A DNA stretch of 64,000 bases from Nonomuraea glycinis (lineage in GTDB: Bacteria > Actinomycetota > Actinomycetes > Streptosporangiales > Streptosporangiaceae), in assembly GCF_014646515.1 (NCBI RefSeq), contig NZ_BMNK01000025.1, positions 38,741 to 102,740 of the forward strand, given 5' to 3'. Below, in pieces: positions 7,444 through 16,656 of the stretch. Under the pieces are notes generated by a model. The model was not told the origin of the DNA, searched no databases, and saw nothing but the letters and a program-made list of their open reading frames with translations. Numbering within the stretch: position 1 is the stretch's first letter; every line of letters begins with the position of its first letter. Both the position numbers and the translations under genes were made by a program.

Positions 7444-8871
7444 TCACTGCGGATAGCCGAGCACGGCCTTCACCTCGAGGTACTCCTCGAAGCCGAACCG
7501 CCCGAACTCTCGTCCGTTCCCGGACTGCTTGTAGCCGCCGAACGGCAGGCTGCGGTCGAACGGAGCGCCGTTGAGGTAGACGCGGCCCGCACGGATGCGG
7601 TTGGCGACCCTGCGGGCGCGGTCGGGGTCCTTCGACTGCACGAAGCCCGCCAGCCCGAACGGCGTGTCGTTCGCGATCTCGACGGCCTCGTCCTCGGTCT
7701 CGTAGAGCAGGATCGAGAGCACGGGGCCGAAGATCTCCTCGCGCGCGATCCGCATCTGTGGCGTGACGTCGCCGAACACGGTCGGGCGGACGTAGAACCC
7801 CTTGTCGAGCCCGTCGGGGCGCCCCGGGCCGCCGACCACGAGCGTCGCGCCCTCGTCGATCCCCGACTGCACGAGCGCGGTGATCTTCTCCAGCTGAGCC
7901 TGGCTCACCACGGGCCCCATCGTGGTCGACGGATCGAACGGGTCCCCGAGACGGACCTCCTCGACCGCCCGTCGCGCCGCGGCGTACGCCTCGTCGCGCT
8001 GAGAGCGGTGCACGAGCATCCGCGTGGGCGACTGACAGTTCTGGCCGCCGTTGGTGTAGCACGAGTGCACCCCGGCGACGACCGCGGACTCCAGGTCCGC
8101 GTCGGGCAGGATGATGTTGGCCGACTTGCCACCGAGCTCGAGCGCGACGCGCTTCACCGTGTCGGCCGCGAGCTTGGAGACCCTGATGCCGGCACCGGTC
8201 GAGCCGGTGAGCGAGACCAGGTCGATGTCGGGGTGCGCCGCGATGGCCTCACCGACCGTGGGACCGTCACCGTTGACGAGGTTGAACACGCCGGGCGGCA
8301 GCCCGGCGTCGTGGATGACCTCGGCGAGCACCATGGCGCTGAGCGGCGCGATCTCGCTGGGCTTGAGCACCACGGTGCATCCCGTGGCGAGGGCCGGGGC
8401 CACCTTCGACGCGACCTGGTTCAGCGGCCAGTTCCACGGCGTGATGAGACCGCAGACGCCGATCGGCTCGCGCCGCACGATCCCGGCTCCCATCTCCTCC
8501 TCGAAGGAGTAGTCCGCGAGCACGCGGGCCGCCTCCTCGAAGTGGAACAGCGCCACCGTGGCCTGGCGTTCCGTCGAGAACGTGATCGGCGCCCCCATCT
8601 CACGCGTCATCGTCCGGGCGATCTCGGGCAGCCGAGCCCGGAAGCCGGCGATGATCCGCTCGAGGTACTCCAGCCGTTGCTCCACGCTGACCTGCGAGTA
8701 CGTGGCGAAGGCCGCGCGCGCCGCCGCCACCGCGCGGTCGACGTCCTCGGCCGTCCCGAGGCTGATCGTCGCGAACGTCTCCTCGGTCGCGGGGTCGAGG
8801 ACGCCCAAGGTCCGCGGCGCGGCCGGATCGACCCACGCACCCCCGATGTAGAACTGGCGCCTAGTGGACAT
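7444..8871 (-). CDS. NAD(P)+-dependent aldehyde dehydrogenase
   Basis: 475 aa, the usual length for the family. Conserved elements: PWNWP (Asn147), GSTGAG in the Rossmann region, general base Glu245 in ALELGG, nucleophile Cys279 in GGQNCQ, and EEIFGPVL near residue 380. It oxidises an aldehyde to the acid. In this operon it probably supplies or drains an aldehyde intermediate upstream of the CoA-transferase and thiolase. The ATG at 8871 has AGGAGG-like sequence upstream; the open frame continues further only as antisense-like overlap with the CoA-transferase gene. Confidence 0.93.
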   Translation of the reverse strand: MSTRRQFYIGGAWVDPAAPRTLGVLDPATEETFATISLGTAEDVDRAVAAARAAFATYSQVSVEQRLEYLERIIAGFRARLPEIARTMTREMGAPITFSTERQATVALFHFEEAARVLADYSFEEEMGAGIVRREPIGVCGLITPWNWPLNQVASKVAPALATGCTVVLKPSEIAPLSAMVLAEVIHDAGLPPGVFNLVNGDGPTVGEAIAAHPDIDLVSLTGSTGAGIRVSKLAADTVKRVALELGGKSANIILPDADLESAVVAGVHSCYTNGGQNCQSPTRMLVHRSQRDEAYAAARRAVEEVRLGDPFDPSTTMGPVVSQAQLEKITALVQSGIDEGATLVVGGPGRPDGLDKGFYVRPTVFGDVTPQMRIAREEIFGPVLSILLYETEDEAVEIANDTPFGLAGFVQSKDPDRARRVANRIRAGRVYLNGAPFDRSLPFGGYKQSGNGREFGRFGFEEYLEVKAVLGYPQ

Positions 8872-8900
8872 GTCGCTCTCCAACCTCCTGACAAGCGTGG

Positions 8901-9584
8901 TCACGGTGTCGCCACGGTGAGCGGGACGTCGACGCGCGAGCGGAGCTCGTGGAACGAGATCCCCCACGTCTCCCGGACGAGGATCTGGTCCCCCCCGGTG
9001 ATCTCGAACGTGGCGAAGTCGGTATAGACCCGGTCCACGCACCGCAGCGCGGTGAGCGGATACGTGCATTCCTTGACGAGCTTCGGCTCGCCGGTCCTGG
9101 TGAACAGCGACATCAGCACGAAGACCTGCTTGGCGCCCACGGCGAGGTCCATCGCCCCGCCGACCGCCGGGATCGCGCCGGGCTCGCCGGTGTGCCAGTT
9201 GGCGAGATCCCCCGATGCCGAGACCTGGTAGGCGCCGAGGACGCACAGGTCGAGGTGGCCGCCTCGCATCATGGCGAACGAGTCGGCGTGGTGGAAGTAC
9301 GAGGCGCCGGGCAGCTCGGTCACCGGGAACTTGCCGGCATTGATCAGGTCGGGATCGATCGCGTCGCCCGTCGCCGCCGGCCCCATGCCGAGCATGCCGT
9401 TCTCGGTGTGGAAGATGACCCCCGACTCCGGGGGAAGGTGGTCGCCGACGGTCGTGGGCTGACCTATGCCGAGGTTGACGTACGCCCCGCGGGGAATGTC
9501 GCGCGCGAGCACCCGGGCCATCTCGTCCCGTCCGAGCGGGCCACGGTCGGTGTGCTCGACGATGCTCGGAGACACCATGCTCAT
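8901..9584 (-). CDS. 3-oxoacid CoA-transferase subunit B
   Basis: 227 aa. The catalytic glutamate motif appears as HTENGMLG (Glu61), and NLGIGQPT and GGAMDLAVGAKQVFVLM are family hallmarks. With subunit A it transfers CoA from succinyl-CoA (or another donor) to a 3-oxo acid, as in the beta-ketoadipate pathway (PcaIJ) or ketone-body use (ScoAB). The start overlaps the stop of subunit A by four bases (ATGA). The following thioester is the natural substrate of the thiolase encoded just upstream. Confidence 0.93.
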   Translation of the reverse strand: MSMVSPSIVEHTDRGPLGRDEMARVLARDIPRGAYVNLGIGQPTTVGDHLPPESGVIFHTENGMLGMGPAATGDAIDPDLINAGKFPVTELPGASYFHHADSFAMMRGGHLDLCVLGAYQVSASGDLANWHTGEPGAIPAVGGAMDLAVGAKQVFVLMSLFTRTGEPKLVKECTYPLTALRCVDRVYTDFATFEITGGDQILVRETWGISFHELRSRVDVPLTVATP

Positions 9585-10243
9585 GACGACACCTGCACGA
9601 TCCGGTCGACGTAGATGCCTGGGGTGACCACGGCCTCAGGATCCAGCGCTCCCGGCTCGACGAGGTGCTGCACCTGCACAATGGTGGTCGTCGCGGCCGT
9701 CGCCATGACGGGATTGAAGTTGCGTGCCGTCTTGCGGTAGACGAGGTTCCCGAGGGTGTCCGCGGTGTGGGCGCTGATGAGCGCGACGTCGGCGGCGATG
9801 GGCCGCTCGAGGACGTACGTCCGGCCGTCGATCTCGCGGGTCTCCTTTCCCTCCGCGAGGAGGGTCCCGGCTCCGGTGCGGGTGTAGAACCCGCCGATCC
9901 CGGCTCCGGCGGCGCGCATGCGCTCGGCCAGGTTCCCCTGCGGCACGACCTCGAGCTCGATCTTCCCGCTGCGGTACAGCTCGTCGAAGACCCAGGAGTC
10001 CGTCTGCCGGGGGAACGAGCACACGACCTTGCTCACCCGCCCGGCCGCGAGCAGCGCCGCGAGCCCGGTGTCCCCGTTGCCCGCGTTGTTCGACACGACG
10101 GTGAGGTCTCGCGCTCCCTGCCGGATCAACGCGTAGATCAGGTCGAACGGCATGCCGGTCGTGCCGAAGCCGCCGACCAGCACCGTCGAGCCGTCGGCGA
10201 TGCCGCTGACCGCCTCGTCGACAGAGGTGCAGAGCAACGTCAT
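9581..10243 (-). CDS. 3-oxoacid CoA-transferase subunit A
   Basis: 220 aa. It carries the alpha-subunit pattern VLVGGFGTTGMPFDLIYAL, GAGGG-like GAGIGGFYTRTGAGT, and LISAHTADTLGNLVYRKTARNFNPVMATAA. The ATG at 10243 overlaps the thiolase stop by four bases; upstream in-frame codons would lie deep inside the thiolase gene. It forms the heteromeric transferase with the next gene. Specificity (3-oxoadipate versus acetoacetate) cannot be told from sequence. Confidence 0.93.
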   Translation of the reverse strand: MTLLCTSVDEAVSGIADGSTVLVGGFGTTGMPFDLIYALIRQGARDLTVVSNNAGNGDTGLAALLAAGRVSKVVCSFPRQTDSWVFDELYRSGKIELEVVPQGNLAERMRAAGAGIGGFYTRTGAGTLLAEGKETREIDGRTYVLERPIAADVALISAHTADTLGNLVYRKTARNFNPVMATAATTTIVQVQHLVEPGALDPEAVVTPGIYVDRIVQVSS

Positions 10244-11433
10244 GCGACGTTCTCCAGCACGACCGCCAAGCCTTGACCCACACCGATGCAGATGGCTGCC
10301 ACGCCCCATCGTTCACCGGACTCCACGAGCCGCGCCGCGAGGGTCCCGAGAATGCGTCCGCCCGAGGCACCCAGTGGGTGCCCGATGGCGATCGCCCCGC
10401 CCTTGGCGTTGACGACCTCGGCGTCCCGCAGCCCGAGCTTGAGCCAGGCGTCGACACAGGCGATCGACTGGACGGCGAACGCCTCGTTCAGCTCGACGGC
10501 GCCGATGTCGTCCCAGGTGATGCCCGCCCGCTCGAGCGCGCCGTTGGCGGCCTCGACCGGGGCGTAGCCGAACTGCTGCGGCTCCAGCGCCGCCCAGCCG
10601 CGACCGGCGATCCGCGCGACCGGGTCACGACCGATGGTCGCGGCCGCGCTCGCCGAGCCCAGCAGGACCGCGCTGGCGCCGTCGTTCAACGGTGAGCAGT
10701 TGCCGGCGGTGATCGTCCCGTCGGGCCGGAACGCCGGCTTCAGCTTTGCCAGCGCCTCGAGCGAGGTGCCGGCACGGATGCTCTCGTCCTGGCCCAGGTC
10801 GGTGCCGGGGACGGGCACCACGAGGTCGTCGTAGAAGCCCTTCTTCCACGCCTCCGCCGCGAGGCGGTGCGAGCGAGCGCCGAACTCGTCCTGCCGCTCG
10901 CGCGAGATCGAGAACTTCTCCTGCAGCTGCTCGTTGCACTCGCCCAGCGAGACCGTCCACTCGGCGGGCATCCGCTCGTTCACCAGACGCCAGCCCAGCG
11001 TCGTGGAGACGGCGGTGACGTCGCCTGCCGGGAACCGGCGCGACGGCTTCGGCAGGACCCACGGCGCCCGCGTCATCGACTCGACGCCTCCGGCGATCGC
11101 GATCTCCGCGTCGCCGACCTCGATCATGCGTGCGGCCATCATGGCGGCGTCCAGCGACGAGCCGCAGAGCCGGTTCACCGTGGTGGCGGGCACCGAGACG
11201 GGCATGCCCGCCAGCAGCACGGCCATCCGGCCGACGTTGCGATTGTCCTCGCCGGCGCCGTTGGCGTTGCCCCAGAACACGTCGCCGACCAGGCCGGGAT
11301 CCAGGCCCGGCGAGCGGTCCAGAAGTCCCTTCAGCGCGGTCGCGGCCAGATCGTCGGTCCTCGTGTCGGCCAAGGCTCCGTTGAACCGGCCGAACGGGGT
11401 CCGGGCCGACGCGTACACGAATGAGCTGCCCAT
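10240..11433 (-). CDS. Thiolase (acetyl-CoA or 3-oxoadipyl-CoA type)
   Basis: 397 aa from the ATG at 11433. That start puts the acyl-carrying Cys (NRLCGSS) at residue 90, the His of GHPLGASGGR at 352 and the second Cys (ICIGVGQG) at 382, the classical thiolase spacing. A GGAG precedes it. A longer start at 11460 is possible. The enzyme cleaves a 3-oxoacyl-CoA to acetyl-CoA plus a shortened acyl-CoA. Placement directly before the CoA-transferase pair points to a degradative, beta-ketoadipate-like ending rather than biosynthesis. Confidence 0.93.
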   Translation of the reverse strand: MGSSFVYASARTPFGRFNGALADTRTDDLAATALKGLLDRSPGLDPGLVGDVFWGNANGAGEDNRNVGRMAVLLAGMPVSVPATTVNRLCGSSLDAAMMAARMIEVGDAEIAIAGGVESMTRAPWVLPKPSRRFPAGDVTAVSTTLGWRLVNERMPAEWTVSLGECNEQLQEKFSISRERQDEFGARSHRLAAEAWKKGFYDDLVVPVPGTDLGQDESIRAGTSLEALAKLKPAFRPDGTITAGNCSPLNDGASAVLLGSASAAATIGRDPVARIAGRGWAALEPQQFGYAPVEAANGALERAGITWDDIGAVELNEAFAVQSIACVDAWLKLGLRDAEVVNAKGGAIAIGHPLGASGGRILGTLAARLVESGERWGVAAICIGVGQGLAVVLENVA

Positions 11434-11462
11434 TCGGGTCGTCTCCACTTCCTGCCCCATCT

Positions 11463-12545
11463 TTAGGAGGCGTTCTTCGCTTGCTTGCGGATGTCGTCGT
11501 AGGAGAAGTCGTTGATGGCCTTGAGCAGGTCGGTCGTATAGATCTCCGTCGCCGGGAACGACTTGCCCACGAGCCCGGCGGAGGCCATGAACTCGACCAT
11601 CCCGGTTGCCGCCTTCGGATCGATCCGGCCCCAGTCGCCGTCCTCGACCCCCTGGTCGGCCAGCCGCACCTTGAGGATCTTGACCTGGGACGCCATCGCG
11701 TCCTTCTCAGGTCCGGTGCCCCGGGCCTCCGGGTGGAGCTTCCACAGGTCGCGGATCGCAGCCTCGGGGTTGGCCTGGGCGAAGGCGAAGCCCTTCGCGA
11801 TAGCGCGGCCGAACCGCTCCAGGACGTCCTTCCTCTCGTCGATCGTCTTCCGCGTCGCGGCGAACCCGCCGCCCCAGATGCTGGCGGTCTGGGGCACCGG
11901 CAACGGGGTGAGCTGGATTCCCGCGTCCTCGACGATCGCGTACTGGGTGTCCCAGAGGGCCAGCGCGTCGACCTGGCCGCTCTTGATGGCGTTGATCTGC
12001 TGGGCGCCGGCGCCGATCGGCACCAGGCCGGCGGCGTTGTCGCTCAGCCCGTTGAGCTCCAACGCGGTCCGGGCGAACGTCCCGCCCGAGCTGGCCACCG
12101 CGGTCACCCCGATCTTCTTGCCCTTCAGGTCCGCGATGCTGCGCACATTCGAGCCCTGGGGCAGCTGCAGGCTGTAGATCCAGTGCGGGTAGTACGACGC
12201 GAAGTAGACCAGGCCCAGGTTCTTGGCGTGACCGATCGCGACCGGCTCACCGGTCATCAGTCCGATGTCGGCGCCGCCGGCGGCCAGCTGCTGCGCCGAC
12301 TGCGTGCCGGAGGGGAACAACTGGACCTTGACGTCGAGCCCCTCGTCCTTGAAGTAGCCCTCGGCCTCGGGGACCGCCAAGGTGGTGTAGCCGGAGTTCC
12401 AGCTGGGCGCGCTCAGGGCGAACGTGACGGTGTCGAGGCCGTCGCCGCCCGCCGAGTCGCCCCCCTCCGAACCGCATGCGCCCAGCGTGGCCACCACGAG
12501 GATGCCTGCCAACAGGCCGGTCAAGCTCTTGAGTCGTCTCGTCAT
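11463..12545 (-). CDS. ABC transporter substrate-binding lipoprotein (SsuA/ThiY-like), copy 1
   Basis: 360 aa. A signal peptide with lipobox TLGAC places the lipidated Cys at 24, followed by a Gly/Ser/Asp linker. The mature part has the NMT1/SsuA layout: FALSAPSWNSGY, VPEAEGYFKDEGLDVKV, ADIGLMTGEPVAIG, SIADLKGKKIGVTAVASSGGTFA and GAGAQQINAIKSGQVDALALWD. It binds a small, probably negatively charged organic substrate for the ATPase and permease encoded across the IclR gene. It is clearly paralogous to the lipoprotein at 13542-14636, so the system can present two ligands or two affinities. Confidence 0.9.
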   Translation of the reverse strand: MTRRLKSLTGLLAGILVVATLGACGSEGGDSAGGDGLDTVTFALSAPSWNSGYTTLAVPEAEGYFKDEGLDVKVQLFPSGTQSAQQLAAGGADIGLMTGEPVAIGHAKNLGLVYFASYYPHWIYSLQLPQGSNVRSIADLKGKKIGVTAVASSGGTFARTALELNGLSDNAAGLVPIGAGAQQINAIKSGQVDALALWDTQYAIVEDAGIQLTPLPVPQTASIWGGGFAATRKTIDERKDVLERFGRAIAKGFAFAQANPEAAIRDLWKLHPEARGTGPEKDAMASQVKILKVRLADQGVEDGDWGRIDPKAATGMVEFMASAGLVGKSFPATEIYTTDLLKAINDFSYDDIRKQAKNAS

Positions 12546-12551
12546 CCTCGG

Positions 12552-13541
12552 TCATTCCCCATCGAAGCTCGTGATCGCGTCTGTAGTCGTCGTGTTGTGC
12601 CAGTGCGGGAGGACGTGCCGCCCGACGAGGTCGAGCGTGTGGCGGGCGACCTCCGGCGGCGTGCCGAACGGGGCGACCCGCAACTGGACGGACGTTACCC
12701 CCGCCCGGACGTACCGGGCGATCGTCGCGTCGATCTCGTCGGGCGTGCCCACCATGGGGAGCTCGAGCTCAGCGGGGCCGTTCGCACCCATCCATGAGCC
12801 CCGCTCGGTGTAGTAGTCGGTCGCGGCCTTCAGGTGGCGCGCGGCGAGCTCGCGGGCGGTGGCGGCATCCTCGTGGACGACGCAGAACCTGGTGGTGGCG
12901 ACCACTCCCCCCGTCCCGCCCGGCCGGCCGCCGCGATACGACCAGTAGGCGGCCGACTGCTTGATCAACAGGTCGTCGCAGTAGTTCGTCGCGCCGTAGA
13001 ATCCGTCGGCGAGCGTCGCGGCACGACCGGCCGAGGCGGCCACCTTGCCGCCCACCAGGATCCGCGGCCCGCCGCGCCGCACCGGGGGCGGGATCGCCAC
13101 CGGCGAGTCGGTGCCCGCGTCGGCGGACCAGGCGTCGCGCAGCAGCTTCAGCGTGGCGTCGAAGGCCGCGCCGGCCGGACCTGACGCGGGCAGCCCGGCC
13201 CGTCGGGCGATCTCCGGGCTGCCGAGCCCGAGGCCGAGGGTGAGCTTCCCACCGCACAGCTGGTCGAGCAGCGCGGCCTCGTAGGCCAGTTTCTCCGGAC
13301 TGTACGCGCGCAGGAGCAGCACCGCTGATCCCAGCGCCAGGGACGTCCGTCCGGCCAGATGTCCCAGGACCATCAGGACGGACGGGAGGTGGAACGGCTG
13401 AGAGGCCGCGTGGTAGCTCTCACCCACCCACGCGGAGTCGAAACCTTGCTGCTCCGCGCGGGCGAGCATCGTGACCGTGCGATCCACCTGCGGGCGGACC
13501 GGCTCCTGGGAGCTCAGGTCGAGCGCGATTCCCAGCCGCAT
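12552..13541 (-). CDS. LLM-class flavin-dependent oxidoreductase
   Basis: 329 aa luciferase-like TIM barrel: MRLGIALDLSSQEPVRPQVDRTV at the start, GFDSAWVGESYHAASQPFHLPSVL, TSLALGSAVLLLRAYSPEKLAYEAALLDQL, GKLTLGLGLGSPE and RILVGGKVAASAGRAATLADGFYG. It may use F420 or reduced FMN. Its ATG directly follows the TGA of lipoprotein copy 2 (13542) with no gap, and six bases separate its stop from lipoprotein copy 1. Being embedded between the two binding proteins, it probably performs the first oxidative step on the imported compound, possibly a monooxygenation. The substrate is not deducible. Confidence 0.88.
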   Translation of the reverse strand: MRLGIALDLSSQEPVRPQVDRTVTMLARAEQQGFDSAWVGESYHAASQPFHLPSVLMVLGHLAGRTSLALGSAVLLLRAYSPEKLAYEAALLDQLCGGKLTLGLGLGSPEIARRAGLPASGPAGAAFDATLKLLRDAWSADAGTDSPVAIPPPVRRGGPRILVGGKVAASAGRAATLADGFYGATNYCDDLLIKQSAAYWSYRGGRPGGTGGVVATTRFCVVHEDAATARELAARHLKAATDYYTERGSWMGANGPAELELPMVGTPDEIDATIARYVRAGVTSVQLRVAPFGTPPEVARHTLDLVGRHVLPHWHNTTTTDAITSFDGE

Positions 13542-14636
13542 TCAGCTGGCGCTCTCTGCTTGCTTGACGACGTCCTCGTGATTGAAGTTGTTGAACGCCT
13601 TGAACATCGCGTCGGTGTAGATGTCCTTCGCGGGGAACTTCTTGATCAGTCCGGCCGTGGCCATGAAGTCGAGCGAACGGGTGAACGCGGCGTCGTCGAT
13701 CCGGCCCAGGGTCTTGTCGTCGAAGCCCTGTCCGTCCAGGCGGACCTGGAGGACCTTGACCCCGTCGGCCAGCGCCTTCTCCTCCGGGTCTGACCCGCGG
13801 GTCTCCGGGTGGAGCTTCCACAGGTCGCGGACCGCGGCCTCGGGGTTGGCCTTGGAGAAGACGAACGCCTTCGCCACCGCACGACCGAACCGTTCGAGGA
13901 CGTCCTTCTTGGCCTCGAGGTTCTTCCGGGTCGTCGCGAAGCCGCCGCCCCACGCGTCCGCCGTCTCCTTGACCGGAAGCGGCGTCAGGGTGACGCCGGC
14001 GTTCTTGACGCTCTGGTACTGGATGTCCCAGAGCGCCAGCACGTCGACCTGGCCGCTCTTGATGGCGTTGATCTGCTGGGCGCCGGCACCGATCGGCACC
14101 AGGCTGGCGGCGTTCTCGCTCATCCCGTTGAGCTTCATCGCGGTCCGGGCGAACGTCGCGCCGGAGCTCGCGACCGCGGAGACGCCGATCTTCTTGCCCT
14201 TCAGGTCGGCGATGCTCTTCACGGCCGAACCGTCCGGCACCTGCAGGCTGTAGATCCACTTCGCCCAGTAGGAGCTGAAGTAGGCCAGGTTCAGGTCCTT
14301 GTCGTGCCCGATGGCCACGGGCTCGACCGTCATGAGGCCGAGGTCGGCCCCGCCGCCGGCGACCTGCTGCGCCGCCTGGGTGGCCGACGGGAACAGGTTG
14401 GTCGTGACCTTCAGACCCTCCTGCTCGTAGAAGCCCTCGGCCTCCACGACGGCCATGACCGCGTAGCCGGCGTTCCAGCTAGGGGACGCCATCGCGAACG
14501 TCACCGGCGTCAGCTTGCCGCCGACCTGGGCCGAGTCGCCGGATCCGCTGTCGGAACCGCACGCACTCAGCGTTACGGTCGCGCACAGGAGGGCGACCGC
14601 ACCACTAACGACTTTCACTGCTCGTCCGGTCTTCAC
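13542..14636 (-). CDS. ABC transporter substrate-binding lipoprotein (SsuA/ThiY-like), copy 2
   Basis: 364 aa with lipobox TLSAC (Cys26) and the same architecture as copy 1: FAMASPSWNAGYAV, VVEAEGFYEQEGLKV, ADLGLMTVEPVAIG, SIADLKGKKIGVSAVASSGATFA and GAGAQQINAIKSGQVDVLALWD. The two copies are similar along their full length, so they arose by duplication, with the oxidoreductase between them. Differences in the ligand-facing stretches (YYPHWIYSLQ versus YWAKWIYSLQ) may tune specificity. Confidence 0.9.
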   Translation of the reverse strand: MKTGRAVKVVSGAVALLCATVTLSACGSDSGSGDSAQVGGKLTPVTFAMASPSWNAGYAVMAVVEAEGFYEQEGLKVTTNLFPSATQAAQQVAGGGADLGLMTVEPVAIGHDKDLNLAYFSSYWAKWIYSLQVPDGSAVKSIADLKGKKIGVSAVASSGATFARTAMKLNGMSENAASLVPIGAGAQQINAIKSGQVDVLALWDIQYQSVKNAGVTLTPLPVKETADAWGGGFATTRKNLEAKKDVLERFGRAVAKAFVFSKANPEAAVRDLWKLHPETRGSDPEEKALADGVKVLQVRLDGQGFDDKTLGRIDDAAFTRSLDFMATAGLIKKFPAKDIYTDAMFKAFNNFNHEDVVKQAESAS

Positions 14637-14651
14637 GATGGAACCTGCCTC

Positions 14652-15518
14652 TTACTGGTTGGGGAGTGGGTAGGTGTCTTCGTTGAGCACGCGGCCCGGC
14701 TGCAGGGAGAAGTCCAGACGCGGCGGGCAGAAGATGTCGATCAGCTGGTTGGTCCCCGAGCCCACGGCCTCGCTGGTGTGCAGCATGGGCGGAGGGATCA
14801 CGGCCACCGAAGGACTGCCGCACCGCAGGTGCCGGTCCTCGCGCCACTCGGTGCGACGCTTGGACCACGGGGTCCGCAGGTGGTGGACGTACTCCCCCTC
14901 CACGGCGAGCGAGCACTGCTCGAAGTCGTCGTGGTCGTGCGGCGAGAGGGTGTTCGGATCACGCGGGCCGATCCTGGGCGCAAGGAAGTTGATCATGAAG
15001 GTGCTGCACCGCACGATCTGGCCCGGGCGGATGGCGTCCTGCGTAACCTGCAGGTCGGCCAGCCGGTAGGGCCGGATGCGATAACCCTCCGGCGGGTCCG
15101 GCCACGGCTCGAACGGCTTGGTGTTCGGGTGCGGGTCCGCGTACGCATCCCGGTTGCGCGCCTTGTCCAGCAGGTCGGTGGAGCGGGAGCTGAACAGCCG
15201 TACGACGGTGCAGTCGGCGACGCCGGAGATCGTGCTGGCGCCCGGCGGGACCATCACCACGGCCTTGCCCGAGACCGGCTCGACCTCCCCCGGCGCACGG
15301 ACCTCGACGCTGCACTCCTCGTAGGGGAGGATCAGGACGTACTCGTCCGGCTGATCACTCCGCTCCAGCACGTCGCCGGCGACCAGCGTCGTGTGGGCGA
15401 GCACGAAGTTGTGTCCGCGGAAGTACCACGTCGACGATCCGCCAGGGGTCGTCTCGTCGGGATCGCCCGTACCGAGGTCGGAGAACTCCACGTCGGGCGG
15501 GGTGGCCAGGGTGGTCAT
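14652..15518 (-). CDS. Bicupin protein of the catabolic operon
   Basis: 288 aa with two cupin-like halves. The second half has the metal-binding pattern HDHDDFEQ around residue 195 and a later His in PPPMLHTSEAVG; the first half (residues 30-115) lacks an obvious His cluster. Such bicupins include dioxygenases, isomerases and mutarotases. I cannot assign a reaction. The ATG at 15518 is preceded by AGAAAGGA. It lies 15 bp before the second lipoprotein gene and 35 bp after the hydrolase, so it belongs to the operon. Confidence 0.7.
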   Translation of the reverse strand: MTTLATPPDVEFSDLGTGDPDETTPGGSSTWYFRGHNFVLAHTTLVAGDVLERSDQPDEYVLILPYEECSVEVRAPGEVEPVSGKAVVMVPPGASTISGVADCTVVRLFSSRSTDLLDKARNRDAYADPHPNTKPFEPWPDPPEGYRIRPYRLADLQVTQDAIRPGQIVRCSTFMINFLAPRIGPRDPNTLSPHDHDDFEQCSLAVEGEYVHHLRTPWSKRRTEWREDRHLRCGSPSVAVIPPPMLHTSEAVGSGTNQLIDIFCPPRLDFSLQPGRVLNEDTYPLPNQ

Positions 15519-15553
15519 CGTCTGTCCTTTCTGGTCAGCGGCAAGATGCCGGT

Positions 15554-16444
15554 TCAGTCGTCCAGGCCGAGCAGGAAGGCCGGGTTGTCGCAGAAGACCT
15601 GCCGCAGCGACCTCTCGTCCAGGCCGAGGTCCAGCAGCGCGGTCGCGACGCGGATGTAGGAGTCCACCGGCAGCGGCCGATCCTTCTGACCGAGGTCGGA
15701 GGCGATCACGGTGTGCTCGGGGCCGATCTTCTCGATCCAGTCCAGGAGGATCTTCGGGTCCCACTTCTTGGTCCCCTCGGGGTCGTAGAAGCCGGTCTCG
15801 TGCTCGATGAACGCTCCGTAGCCGATGAGCTCACGGCACTTCGCCTCGTCCGCGCCGATGACGTAGTCCGGATGGTTGAGCAGCATCCGGGTGACACCCT
15901 TGTCCTTGGCCGCGGCGAACAGCTGGGTGATCGACTCGGTCTCCATGTGACCGCCGGTCACCATCGCGCCGGTCTCCTTCACCAGGTCGAGCACCTCGTA
16001 GACCTCGGGGATGAGCTCACCGTTCTCCTGGTGGACGTCGACCCGGGACGACGGCACCTCGACGCTCGCCGTGGGGAAGCCGACGCCCTCCGGATGGCAG
16101 TCGATGTGCCGGCCGGCCGAGAATGTCGGAAACCACACGGCCTTGCCCCCCATACGCAGGCACATGGCCACCGCCTGGGGGTTGATGCCGCCGATCATGC
16201 TGTTCAGGGTGATGCCGCCGAAGACCGGGGTTTTGATCTTCGCCAGCCGGTCGCTCATCGAGAGCAGGTCCATCACGGTGTTGTGGTGGTGGGACTTCAC
16301 CAGCACGCCCCTCATGCCGAGCCGCTCGCCGTCCTTGCCGGCCTCGGCATGGTCGATGCGTCGAGGAAACGGGTTCGGGCCGGAATGGCAGTGCAGGTCA
16401 ACGCAGCCGTTCAGCAGTTTGATGATGGCGGGCGAGTCAGTCAT
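15554..16444 (-). CDS. Metal-dependent amidohydrolase-like protein (DUF6282-like)
   Basis: 296 aa TIM-barrel hydrolase. Putative metal ligands: DLHCHSGPNP near residue 17, VKSHHHNT near 50, GGHMETES in the middle and IASDLGQ near 250, in the order of amidohydrolase/PHP-like enzymes. It is first in the ten-gene leftward operon and is divergent from the IclR regulator. It probably opens or deacylates the imported compound. An inverted repeat 44-72 bp upstream of the start is a candidate operator. Confidence 0.78.
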   Translation of the reverse strand: MTDSPAIIKLLNGCVDLHCHSGPNPFPRRIDHAEAGKDGERLGMRGVLVKSHHHNTVMDLLSMSDRLAKIKTPVFGGITLNSMIGGINPQAVAMCLRMGGKAVWFPTFSAGRHIDCHPEGVGFPTASVEVPSSRVDVHQENGELIPEVYEVLDLVKETGAMVTGGHMETESITQLFAAAKDKGVTRMLLNHPDYVIGADEAKCRELIGYGAFIEHETGFYDPEGTKKWDPKILLDWIEKIGPEHTVIASDLGQKDRPLPVDSYIRVATALLDLGLDERSLRQVFCDNPAFLLGLDD

Positions 16445-16487
16445 GAAGTCTCCGGGTGTCGACAGGGTTCACATCACCGTTCGCATC

Positions 16488-16516
16488 ACAGACTGGAAGT
16501 TCACTATCCGGTCTGT
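16488..16516. promoter_or_regulatory. 29-bp inverted repeat in the divergent promoter, candidate IclR operator
   Basis: ACAGACTGGA at 16488-16497 and TCCGGTCTGT at 16507-16516 are inverted arms matching at 9 of 10 positions, separated by 9 bp. The element sits between the hydrolase gene (start 16444) and the IclR gene (start 16657). A shorter palindrome, TTTCGCGAAA, lies at 16540-16549. These are the only clear dyads in this intergenic region. Confidence 0.5.
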
Positions 16517-16656
16517 CAATAGGGTGCGTTCGGAAACACTTTCGCGAAACCCGAGGAAAACCTTGCAGCAAGACGCAGGGCACGCTTACTCTCTGTCCGT
16601 ACTGCGAACCGCGAGAACTCTTTTTTGGGACATCCAACGCGACGGGGTGGGGGCCT

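Noticed and set aside
8872..9681. Apparent N-terminal extension of the aldehyde dehydrogenase by 270 residues
   Set aside because: The extension overlaps the CoA-transferase B gene in another frame and is Arg-rich shadow sequence; a good ribosome site and the family's normal start lie at 8871.
16514..16519. TTGACA on the minus strand as -35 of the hydrolase operon
   Set aside because: No acceptable -10 hexamer occurs 16-18 bp downstream.
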